Shown here piece by piece: positions 37,501-47,931 of a stretch of 64,000 nt of DNA. Positions within the stretch are counted from its first letter, which is position 1. Each line of letters begins with the position of its first letter. The stretch is from positions 558,001 to 622,000 of the forward strand of contig NW_017265162.1 of NCBI RefSeq assembly GCF_001638985.1, in the 5' to 3' direction. The stretch is from Phycomyces blakesleeanus NRRL 1555(-) (taxonomy: Eukaryota; Mucoromycota; Mucoromycetes; Mucorales; Phycomycetaceae). The translations under genes and the position numbers were made by a program. The notes beneath the pieces are model-generated. The model did no database searches, was not told where the DNA came from, and saw only the letters and a program-made list of their open reading frames with translations.

Positions 37501-37612
37501 CTGACTTTCTGCCCTGTTTTTTCTTGCCTATACTTTTGTGTGACGGCTTTAGTCTTATCCAGGACATGTTCATCCAAGCACATACATATAATTGTCAGAG
37601 TCCTCTTTAGTT
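34558..37612. other. Intergenic region between divergent genes (RhoGEF and Pfa4)
   Basis: About 3.05 kb holding two promoters. AT-rich, with GAA runs (34610-34645, 35117-35157), CT/GT tracts (36165-36210), TA runs and TAAA repeats. The GC-richer stretch at about 35830-35930 shows no coding frame. No tRNA-like B-box (GGTTCGANNC) was found in it. Confidence 0.55.
35117..35157. repeat. AAG/GAA trinucleotide microsatellite
   Basis: About thirteen AAG units upstream of the RhoGEF gene. Confidence 0.85.
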
Positions 37613-39336
37613 ATGCTCGAGTCATTTCCCGGTCGTGTTGTTGTTGCTGTTGTAATCCTACTCATAACTTTCTTGGCGATTACAGCACGATGGATCGTAC
37701 TTTGGCCAGCCTATCATGACACATGGATGCTTACCCCAATTTCGGTTGGGCTGATTTTTATCTATTACAACTATTATCTCGCTTGCACAACCCATCCTGG
37801 CAAGATACCTGAAGGATGGGTAATAGACATACATGCAATACATTCTTATGTCATTCTATCCAAACCAACAAACCAACAAACCAATACATGTATATATGTT
37901 TCGTCGTCTGTCAATTAGGAACCACCCAAATCTCTATTCCCAGATTCAGAAGAACCAAAGCCTCGTTACTGCAAGTCATGCTCAACCTATAAACCTCCCA
38001 GAGCTCACCATTGTCGTCAATGCAACTCATGTGTACTGAGAATGGACCATCATTGTCCATGGATCAATAATTGCGTTGGTCATGCCAATTACGGTCACTT
38101 TATTCGCTTTGTAATCTCGGTTGATTTGACATGTGGTTATGCATTTTTATTATTTCTTCAACAATTACATCCCATCACTGCTCCTCGACGTAGTATTATG
38201 GTAAGTAAAACAAAATAATAATAAAAAAATCAGAGGGGTTCAAGTATATGATTTGAAGTATTGTTCTTACTGTATACCACATCTAAAATCCCATCTGTTG
38301 TATATGTATGTATTAGGAGCCAGAAAAGAGTGTATTACGTCAAGTGATGTTTGGTATAGACTTGTTATTATTGATTATTGTACTCTTGAGTGTGGGACTG
38401 TTGAGTATCTTTCACATCAATTCTGTGATCAAAGGACAGACAACAATTGAATCCTCTGAACGTAGTAGAGTCAAGAAACTCGTAAAACGAAGAAGCATTG
38501 AACCAGTAAGTCAAGATTTTATAGTGGCATCATTAATAATACTAAACGAAAAAAAATGCTATTGATTGGTTTATAAATACATAAAATAGGTCGAGTTTCC
38601 ATATTCACTAGGAATCTACAGTAATGTTAGTCAAGTACTCGGTAAGAACCCTTTATTGTGGTTCTGGCCACAGTCTATAACTACAGATGGTCTTTCTTTT
38701 CCGGTTGTTCAGGGCACAGGTAATTTGTAATTTTATATATATATATATATATGAGTAGGTGGACACAGAGAAATATACATACACACATACACACACACAC
38801 ACACGAATATATAATAATCATAGCCATGATACCTAGATCCAAAATTACCTTTTTATTGGCCTCCTCGAGATCCAAACGACCCAAAATTAAAGATATTTTC
38901 AGAGGATGCTGAAATGGGTGCCCAAAGTGGGGCACCGTCTCTGATCCGCAGAGATTCAGAAGGATACCTGGTGAGAGAAATCACAGCCATGGATCGATGG
39001 TCAATGTTGGAAAGTCAATTCGAAGACAGTGGTGGTAATGGTGATTTTGGTGGATTTGGGCTGGCCAACGCAGATCAGAGTGTGGAATATGCTCAAATAA
39101 ACCAAGCTTACTATGCAGACCAAACATACGATGGTATCTATCAAGCTCAAGTGAATGAAGATTTCCGCGAAGATGATTACTGTGATGGAGAGTATGATGA
39201 GATGGAAGATTATGAAGACGAAGCAGCGATGAACAAGGAAATGCCTGATATGACTGATGTACCTGGTGTGGATGAACTAAATGATGAGTTTGGTTACGAT
39301 TCTGGCGGATACAGTGATTACGAGGAGGACTACTAA
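37613..39336 (+). CDS. PFA4: DHHC palmitoyltransferase, Pfa4 type
   Basis: Protein S-acyltransferase of the ER; yeast Pfa4 palmitoylates chitin synthase Chs3 and is needed for its export. Five exons: 37613-37819, 37919-38200, 38317-38505, 38590-38719, 38837-39336 (435 aa). Two N-terminal TMs (about 8-28, 38-58) precede the Cys-rich domain [17 protein letters not shown]...[20 protein letters not shown], with the catalytic DHHC at 112-115. Two more TMs follow (about 131-152, 177-195). The C-terminal 150 residues are strongly acidic (Asp/Glu/Tyr-rich, for example [16 protein letters not shown]) and longer than in yeast. Pfa4 rather than another DHHC enzyme is inferred from the short N-terminus and overall layout. 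The gene converges with the F-BAR gene (191 bp between stops). Confidence 0.9.
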
Positions 39337-39527
39337 ACAAAAAAGTCCCTTTGTAAACCTATTCCTTTCTTCTTATGTTATTTTAACACTTGATATTTTA
39401 CTCTTATTAAAATGAAAAGAGAGAAAAGGATGTATTTTAACGTTAAAAGAATGGTAAAAATGATATATATAAAACAATATGTGATATTCAGAAAAGAATA
39501 TGTCTATCTACATGTATCTACGCTTCA

Positions 39528-42500
39528 ACCAATGTCAAGTAATTATTTGGGGCACAACCTTGTTCTGACCATCCACTGGCTTCTTCCCAGCGACGACTCA
39601 ACCACCAACCATCCTCGTTTTTATCAATAATTCCCAACAGATCTCCCTTTGTAAATGAAATCTCATCTTCATCCTTTGCAGCATAATCAAATCGAGCAAT
39701 TGCTAAGAGTTTATATATATATATATATAGAGTTTAATGCGGGACACTCCAGGCAAATCGATTCAAACAAATCTTTCTCTAATATTCTACTCTCTTTCTC
39801 TAAGCTTACCGTAATCAACAAATGTCAGTTCAGTACCCGTATTAGATGGACTCATGGATTCTGATCGCCAAGATTCTAGATCATTTCTGCTCTGGCCTGT
39901 GCTTGGACTCTGCTGCCGATTTGGATTCACATTCATATCCAAATCTGCCAGTGTGTTTCTGCTTGTTCCAAGTGGATTACCCGACCCAACACTCGAGAGA
40001 GTGGGAGCAGTGGATTTTCTGGACACAGGATCAAATAAGTCATCACTTGCAGATGACTCCATCGAACTTGTGGATCTACCGCTTTCATTACGCTGAAGGT
40101 GATTAATTTTAGTTGCACTAATAGCACTAGCAGTACCACTAGCAGCAGTAGTAGTAGTAGTAGTATTTTTAGTCGGTCGTTGACGAGGTGGGTAGCGTGA
40201 GGATGTAATACTGGCTCCTTTGGCAGAACCAATACTGGAAACCTTCTTTTGTTTTTCGAGTTGTTGCAGCATGTCTTCGAGTTCGTCATTGACTCTCGAA
40301 CTAGATGACCGGGGCGAGTCATCAAAGTTTGCATCAACAGAAGGCATATCCAAAATTGGATCGACGGACGGTTCGGCGGAAGAGGTCATGGGTAGCGGAG
40401 AGCTGGTTACAAGATGATTATCATGGCATTCGTCTTTGGAAGCTTGAGCTATTGTCCGTGCTATCTCTCGATCGTGAGAGCTGTAGCTGTCACTACCATT
40501 GTCATTTTCAATGTCACTCTCTTGATACTCGTCACTGTCTTGGTCCTCGTCACTCTCCTCCCAATCATATATTTTCATATGAGCCAACATGGCCCGTGGA
40601 GCTTCCTGTGGTGGCTGTGACAGTTTTGATGGCTGTGATGATCGTATATTTTGTTTTATTTCTGGAGTTTTGTTTTTAAGGACTGATTTAGAAGGTCTAG
40701 GGTCTGGATCTCGGCGTGGTGTATGTTCTGTGGTCTGTTCGAATCTTTGTCTGGTTACATCTTGCTGCGGATTAGTATCTGTATCTGTATCTGTATCGGT
40801 ATCCGTACCAGTACCAGTACCAGTACCAATAGTATGATTAGTATGGGCAGTAGTACCATCAGTAGTGGCAGTAGCTGCTGAAAAGCTGATGTAATCTATC
40901 ATATTTGGGATTGTGCTGGTTGATCTATGGTCTTTGACAAATTGATCGAGTTCCTTATCAACATTAATATCAAGAACATTCTGACGTGAAATATCAAATG
41001 ACTAAAAAAAAATTACATGAATTAGTTAGGTTATTAAAATAATCAATGAAACAAACAAAATAACCAACTGATAATAATAGTAATAGTAATGCTTCTATGT
41101 ATATTTTTGTGTATGTGTATGGTCTTACTTCTTTTGTCTCACAATTTTCTAACAATAGTGTGTAATACTGTGCAAGGTTTTCCCTAAAGAATTCTATCCG
41201 TTCTTCTTCAAGTTGCTCGAATATCTTTATATATATATTTGTTAAAGAAGAGAAACCCGAATTATTAGTTTTCAACTATTGATATGTCTCGTTTTTCTAG
41301 TGATTTACCTCACAGCCAAATCGCCACTCGGTATTCCAGTTATTCACAGCTGTTTCAAGATGGGTCATGGAATCTTCGTGATCTTTATCTAAGAACATAT
41401 ATAAAAGAGTATAATGAGTTATATGATCAATAATTATGTTTGATATCCGTGATCAGTAAGCTTTAAAATTAAAAGATAAATAAATAAATATATGTATGTA
41501 TATTACATAGGTTGTTGATCACAGTGTTTGACCTCATGTAATGAGATTTTCGTTCTTTGGCTGTACATTTCTGCAGTTCTTTATTGGCTCTTAAGCATTC
41601 GGAATTGTATCTCTCGCGAGTCTTGAACACCAAGATATATATACAAAGAAGAAGAAGAAGTATCTGTGAGACAACCCTCTCGATAGTAACATATAAGAGA
41701 AACAAAAAAAAGATATATTTTTCCCTCTTATTTCTCTTCTTCTTTGTATTTAAACCAACCTTTAATACTGACTGGACCTAAGATAAAATAAACCCCTCAA
41801 ACGAACATAGATTATTTGGTTAGGTATTGTTAATTAAGGTATATATATACATTTACTTACATGTAATTGTCGGGCACTGAGGGACTTTTGAATAGTTGAA
41901 TCTGTCTACAAGTATATACATATAAAATTTAGTGCAATATTCTTCTTTGTGTGTGTGTGTGTGTGTGCTAATGTGTGAGAATTATGCACAAAGATTACCT
42001 GTGCTTTAATGCTCTTTTGTCCTTGGATTAGGTTCGACAGTGGAAGTACAAGATTGGATCTTATTGCTTCAGACAACTGCAATTTATTTTCTGCTGTGCT
42101 TTCTAATCCCTGCTGAACGGCATCTATTATATCTCTAACACCTCCAGTTTCCTCATCAGGTACTCTGATATCTTGTGCCATTTGCATCATTCTCTGTCCG
42201 TATTCTTGTTCGATGGAAGCTCTTTATTTATATTGGCATAAAATATCAAACGTTATTAATCTTTTGGCTGGGTAATTTTTTCTGTTTTTTTTTTTGGCTT
42301 ACCTTGCTTCATATATATGCTTCAGTAACTCGCAAGAATGCTTTGCATCTCGCATTCGGTTAGTCAGGACAGTAGTTCCGTTAATTTGGTCATTTTCCTA
42401 TTTGATTTCAATAACAATAACAATAACAATAATAATGACAATTGATTATTATTTGCTCGTTAATTAGTTAATTAGCTAATTATTAATATATAAATATCTA

Positions 42501-42550
42501 TCTATTTTACTTGCCCAAAAGTTATCTGCGAAATACAGTTGTCCTGGCAT
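39528..42550 (-). CDS. F-BAR and SH3 domain protein, Cdc15/Hof1/Imp2 type
   Basis: Ten exons: 42550-42515, 42397-42303, 42221-41999, 41905-41861, 41777-41760, 41621-41507, 41388-41309, 41224-41129, 41001-39810, 39700-39528 (690 aa). The N-terminus MPGQLYFADNFW, followed by the F-BAR domain (about 10-255), contains RASIEQEYGQRMMQMAQD and IFEQLEEERIEFFRENLAQY, as in Cdc15-family cytokinesis proteins that link membrane to the actin ring. A long Ser/Thr/Asp-rich linker (about 270-630) carries a Thr/Gly/Asp repeat. The C-terminal SH3 (about 634-690) shows ARFDYAAKDEDEISFTKGD, DGWWLSRR and APNNYLTLVEA. Two oddities: the first intron has a GC donor, and exon 5 is only 18 nt. Bzz1-type or syndapin-type proteins are alternatives, but FADNFW at the start favours Cdc15/Hof1. 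Confidence 0.88.
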
Positions 42551-44088
42551 AGTAATAAAAAGAAAATTGTAAATTTATAAAGAGAGATTTTAATATTAAA
42601 GAAGTACTGAAAAAAAAACAGAAATAATAATAACAAGAAGAAGAAGAACAAGAAGGAGATGGTGATGATGAGCCAGTTGAATAAATAACCAAGGTAAAAC
42701 AATATATATATATATGGAGCCAGGTTCGTCAGCTGAAGAGTGATTTTTTGTGATTTCTTAAAGGGCAAACCAAAAGCAAATTTATCCAAATTTTACCATA
42801 TTAAGATCCATGTCAACAATGATATGATTTTTTTTCTTACCCTTTTGATATATGCGTGTGTGTGCGTGTGTGTACTTGTGCGGGAGCTCAATATAGATAT
42901 GTCAGGTACACATGGCCAAAGCAACCAGCACATATTTGAATCATATCAACACACATACACATGCGTATGTATAATATATATATATAAGATTGAATAATAT
43001 CTGACAGCGCCATGAGGTTAGCAAAAATCAATAAAGCTTTATATGAGGAAGATCTAGTTTTACAACTCCCCTTGTGCAAATTGAGGTTTTATTGGATACA
43101 TCAATAAAAATAAAATAAAATAAAATAAAATAAATATACAGTGTATATACTATTTTGGAAATAGTATTATGGGCACTACTTTGATTATTCTCACAGATAC
43201 AAGAAAGAGACATTATTTTTTGAATGTACGAAAAATAAGGACTGATATTTCTGAGAGATAAATAAAGAAATAAATATTATAGGCAGGCAGGCAAAGAAAA
43301 AGAAGAAAGAATTCAAATATGAGTTGTACATGTTTCAATCGACAATCAATCCTTCTTTGCCTTCTTTCTTTCTTTCCTTTTTACTTTCACATTTGTACCC
43401 GTGTCTTACAATCATACGTTACACTATCCACAAGAGAATTAAATCAAATAGACAAGTGCCTAAAGTTATATACGCACAAAAAATATATATAAATGTTTCT
43501 TACAGAATAAATGTTTCCACAGCAACAGAAACATAAATTTACAAAAACTTGTATATCTAATTTTACTTGGCAGCAAATTAATCTTTTCAAACTAGTGTAT
43601 GAATTTATATATATATATATATCACCTACTTAATATTGTAATGAGCTTGGATAACACTGCAAATATAGATTATAAGTAGCTTATGTCTAATACCGAGAAT
43701 TCTCTTTTGATATTTTGTTGAAACTGCAGTTGATTGGATCTTAATTAGCCTCACAAAGTGCTTTAGTCTATCTCATTATTTTACTTTATAAAAAGTTAAA
43801 TATATATATAAAGAGTGAGAATAGGTGAAGATATTATAGGATCATTGAATACTAGACTCGGTTACACACTGTGCGGATACAGCGGGTGCAAGCTTCCTTT
43901 GTAGTTTTCTTTTCTTTTTTTCTTCCTTTCCTTTTTTTTCTCCCTCTCTAATTCTCTCCATCTCTCAATCTCTCTATATTTTCCTCTCTCTCTCTCTCTC
44001 TCCCTCTCTCTCTCTCTCTCGTTACTTCTTTTTGAAAAATACCAAGTCCAAATCCAAATCCAAATCCAAATTCAAACAAAATTAATAA
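42551..44088. other. Intergenic region between divergent genes (F-BAR and kelch)
   Basis: About 1.5 kb carrying both promoters. It has GAA- and TA-type repeats, AAATA repeats (43105-43130) and a pyrimidine tract before the kelch start (separate entry). No gene seen. Confidence 0.55.
43905..44032 (+). promoter_or_regulatory. Pyrimidine-rich core promoter tract of the kelch gene
   Basis: About 125 bp of nearly pure C/T (TTTTC and CTCTCT runs) ending about 57 bp before the kelch ATG. CT-rich tracts just upstream of the start are common at fungal core promoters. A role is inferred from position only. Confidence 0.35.
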
Positions 44089-46613
44089 ATGATGTCCAGA
44101 GCACAGTTTCTTCCTCATCAACTCGGCTTCCGTAGCCCACCACCCAGTAGCCCTACCTTACCACTTCCTGACACCCCAACCGCCTCATCAAGTTTCAATC
44201 TTATGCACCGTATGAAACGGTCGCTATCATCAACCGGAGCTCGTCCCAGTATTCCAGCACCTCTTGGATCATTTAGTAAAAAGTTAGTAAATAAATAAAT
44301 AAATAAATAAATAGATAGATAGATATTGCAAGAGAAACCAGTCGATTCACAATGTTTCTTATAACATGTTTCCTTTACCCTCCTCTATATGTATTTTGCT
44401 TAATGTACCTTGGATTCTAAATGACTATATAAACGCATAAATCTATAATTTTATCTAATTATATTATATAATTGATATAATTGATATAATTGTATTTTAG
44501 ATCTGATTCAGAATCAAAGGTTTCAATATCCTCAAGACCAAATACTCTGACCAGTCTATCACAGCATAACGAAAGTCGACACCGATTAGATACCGACAGC
44601 ATAGGGAGTCTCCAAAGTCTCGGTACACCAAGTCTCGGAAATATGGTTCAGGGCACCGGCTCGTCAAGCTCAACCCAAGGCTCGGCTAGTAGCCTCCGAC
44701 TCTCCAGTCCATCTTTTCCTAGACGAAATTCATTTGACACTACAAATGGTATATATATATATATATATATCTAGATACTTTTGCATTAAAGCTAATATTA
44801 TACATAAATAAATATATAAAATGGATATATAAATATATAGAATAATATAATATAATATAGTATAATATAATATAGATATATATACATATTATAGTGATTT
44901 GTGCTAATATTGACTGTGTGTAACTTAGGTTCAATAAAGCAAAAATATAACCAGAGAGCAATACAATCAAGAGCTAGTATGTCACCACGGCCTGTGGGTG
45001 AACTTTATCCACCAACAGCCTTACCAAAGAATCCTTCTGAAAAACCCACCTTATTGTGTATCCCAACCGCGCCAGCACCCGCAATGTACTGGTCACGGCC
45101 AATTACCTATGGTACACCCCCTAAGCCGGTCCGTGGCCACGCAAGTGTAGTTGTAGACGGTATAATGTACGTCTTTGGCGGATCAGACAGCCGTGGATGT
45201 ATGCAAAACGTTTACATGCTGGAATTAGGTACGTACTACTTACTATTTTTGATTTAAAAACATTTGGGCTTGTTATTACTATTATTAAGCATGATATTTG
45301 CTGGTTTTGTCACCTCACCTCACCTCATTTCACCTCATTTTATCTCCTTTTTCTCTTATCTTTACCCTTCCTTCCCCACAGATACCTTTACTTGGACAAA
45401 GCCAATCGTGCACGGAGACAGACCTCCTCCCTGCAGAGCCCATTTTGCTGCAGTTGATGAAGAAGAAAAGAAGATCTATATGTTTGGAGGTGGCGATGGA
45501 CCAACCTATTACAATCACCTCTATGTATTTGATACATGTAAGCTATTCTAAGTTTGATTAATAAATAGATATTATTATTATATTCAATTCATTTTGTGTT
45601 GCACCATAATGTACTTTACTGTACTGTGCTGTGCTGGGATGTGCTGGGATGTGCTGGGATGTGCTGTACTATACTGTACTGTATTATATTATGTTGTGCT
45701 GTTGATTTCTTATTTCTTATTTCTTGTTTATTTTTATATATTAAGTATCCATGTTGTGGACACAGCCGGAAGTAAAAGGACCGATACCTTCACCACGCCG
45801 AGCGCACACGACAGTGATATGGAACAAGACATTTTATTTGTTTGGCGGAGGAGACAGTGATCGTGCTCTGAATGATGTTCATGCCCTAGACCTGAACACC
45901 TTCACCTGGGCTACAATAGAAACCACGGGTCCAAAACCCATCGCAAAAGGCTACCAAACCGGAACCCTGGTGGGGAACATACTTGTGGTCTATGGTGGTA
46001 GTGATGGGCATGCGTGTTACGGAGATATCCACCTCCTTAATCTAGGTAAGCTCTTTTTTGTTCTCTATTTTTACTATTCAACTGTTTACTTGTTTATTTG
46101 TTTGATTTGATTTATTTTTGTTTGATTGATCGTCTTATTTTTTTAAAATTTTTGATGTAGAAACCATGGAGTGGAACGATGTCAAAATGAGTCATAATCC
46201 CAAGAGACTGTCCCATGCAACAGTGTGTATAGGATCCTTTTTGTTTATCATGGCAGGACACGATGGGCATTATTATTCCAATGATCTTTTATTACTCAAT
46301 CTAAGTAAGTAAGATTGTGTTTTTTTTTTGTATATAAGCTACACTTGTGTACTTATTGATAATCAAATAATTAACAATTTTTTTGTCTTTTGTCTTTCGT
46401 GGATTAGTTTCAATGCACTGGGAAGTTCGCAAGGTCTATGGACAGACACCTTCCCCACGTGGCTACCATACCATGGTGTTTTACGATAGCAGGCTATTCG
46501 TATTCGGGGGGTTCGATGGGAAAACGTTTTACAATGACTTACACGTGCTTGATCTAAGCTCCTGGGCTTATCTCCCACAGATCACAAATTTTTCAATTGA
46601 CATGTCTGATTAA
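44089..46613 (+). CDS. Kelch-repeat beta-propeller protein
   Basis: Seven exons: 44089-44282, 44501-44748, 44929-45228, 45382-45537, 45746-46045, 46161-46304, 46408-46613 (515 aa). Residues 1 to about 170 are Ser/Pro-rich and probably disordered. From about 185 onward there are six kelch repeats, each with the di-Gly and spaced Tyr/Trp pattern: GHASVVVDGIMYVFGGSDSR, AHFAAVDEEEKKIYMFGGGD, AHTTVIWNKTFYLFGGGDSD, KGYQTGTLVGNILVVYGGSD, SHATVCIGSFLFIMAGHDGH and GYHTMVFYDSRLFVFGGFDG. This is enough for a closed propeller. Related fungal proteins (Tea1, Kel1/2) mark cell ends, but they carry long coiled coils that are absent here, so the role stays open. The protein ends soon after the last blade. 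Confidence 0.9.
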
Positions 46614-47160
46614 AGAAGTTTTTTTTTTTTTTGGAATACTTGACCAAAAAAAAAAAAACAAAAATGTGAAATATTGATAGGACATTTTACATTTCTATTT
46701 TTCTTTTTTCCCATGTCTTTCCTTTGTTTTACTATATGTAATCGCCGACTGTTCTATATTTGCTTTCCGCACACGTATTCACATATCCGACTATTCTTGA
46801 TTTAAATATATATTTAAGTACAGTCGATATTCGATTTAGTAATAAAGTTGGGAGTAGCCAAATTATATTACTATTACTAAATCGAATGGATGTTTCTTAC
46901 TCCGAATATGTTTAGTAATATTTACAAGACCGATATAAGTGACTGCTGGTAAAAAGGCTAAAAAAGTATTACTAAATTGAATGTTGACTGCAATTTAAGC
47001 CATATATCGCCGATGCAAATATAAGAGTGCCGACAAAAGCACTGGCTTGCAGTTAAAATAAGAGTTAGAAACAGCAAATAATTTTTGGGTTTTAGTTTTC
47101 ATACTTCTTTACAGACAAAATAAGTAAAAAGAAAAAGTAGGCCATACAATCGATACAGCT

Positions 47161-47192
<32 letters not shown>

Positions 47193-47931
47193 AGAAAAGT
47201 TATATATACAAGCTACTTTACATCCGTATTAATTAAGCAAAGAAAATATTTTACTGTAATGGTTGCTATTTCAAATCGACTTGAGTTTTTGTTTTTTCAT
47301 TCTGCTTTACTTTCTTATATTTTTGATATGTCCAGAATGTCAACTTGAAGGATGTAGAATTAGTGTGTGAAAATAAAAGGTTCGCTATCTACGTCTTTAT
47401 CTCCCAATGTTAAAGAAGAAAGAGAGAAAGCGAAAGAAAAGGTTAGATTCTATTCTATAATATATATATATATATATTTTCAATTTATTTTTGTATACAT
47501 ATATAAAATAAAATAAAATAAAAATAAAGTGAATGGGTAATTGACCCTAAAGAGGTTCTGTCTTTGCAAGTCACGATGGTTGCTTTCTCCTTTTCTTATA
47601 CACCCCTTTGAATTGAATACTTCAATTATTAGTTTTTTTCTTGCTTTATTTAATACAGTGCCAAAAAAACCCCCCCAAAAAAAACAAAAGCAAAAGTAAA
47701 ATAAAATAACTAACAGGAGACATAAGAAATATTATATAAAGCACACAAGCAAAAAAGAAGAAGCAAGAAAAGGAATAGAGAGGTGTTTTATTTCGTTTTA
47801 GTTTTAGTTTTGGTCTTGTTTTTTATGCTTTCTCTTTGGTTTAAATATTAATAAGAATATAATACCAAGCTTATTTAGTTAGTTAGTTTTTTTTTATTTT
47901 TGTTTTTTTTTCTCTTTCCTTCTTTCAAACG
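46614..47931. other. Intergenic region between tandem genes (kelch and Vps9)
   Basis: About 1.3 kb: 3' flank of the kelch gene, a MITE-like element (46821-46990), TA runs (47161-47192, 47458-47477), AAATA repeats and a T-rich stretch just before the Vps9-gene ATG. No gene seen. Confidence 0.55.
46821..46990. mobile_element. MITE-like non-autonomous element with 24-bp terminal inverted repeats
   Basis: The left end (46821-46844, starting CAGTCGATATTCGATTT) and the right end (46967-46990, ending GAATGTTGACTG) are inverted repeats matching at 21 of 24 positions. The flank on the left is TA and on the right CA, compatible with a decayed TA target-site duplication. The body is 170 bp, AT-rich, with no coding capacity, and contains further copies of the TTTAGTAATA core in both orientations (46872-46887, about 46905-46920). 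Ends beginning CAGT and a TA target fit the Tc1/mariner-pogo superfamily; this assignment is an inference. Confidence 0.65.

Noticed and set aside
39846..40837. Plus-strand open frames opposite the F-BAR linker exon
   Set aside because: Antisense to a long Ser/Thr-rich coding exon, and dominated by Leu/Val/Cys from the complementary codons.
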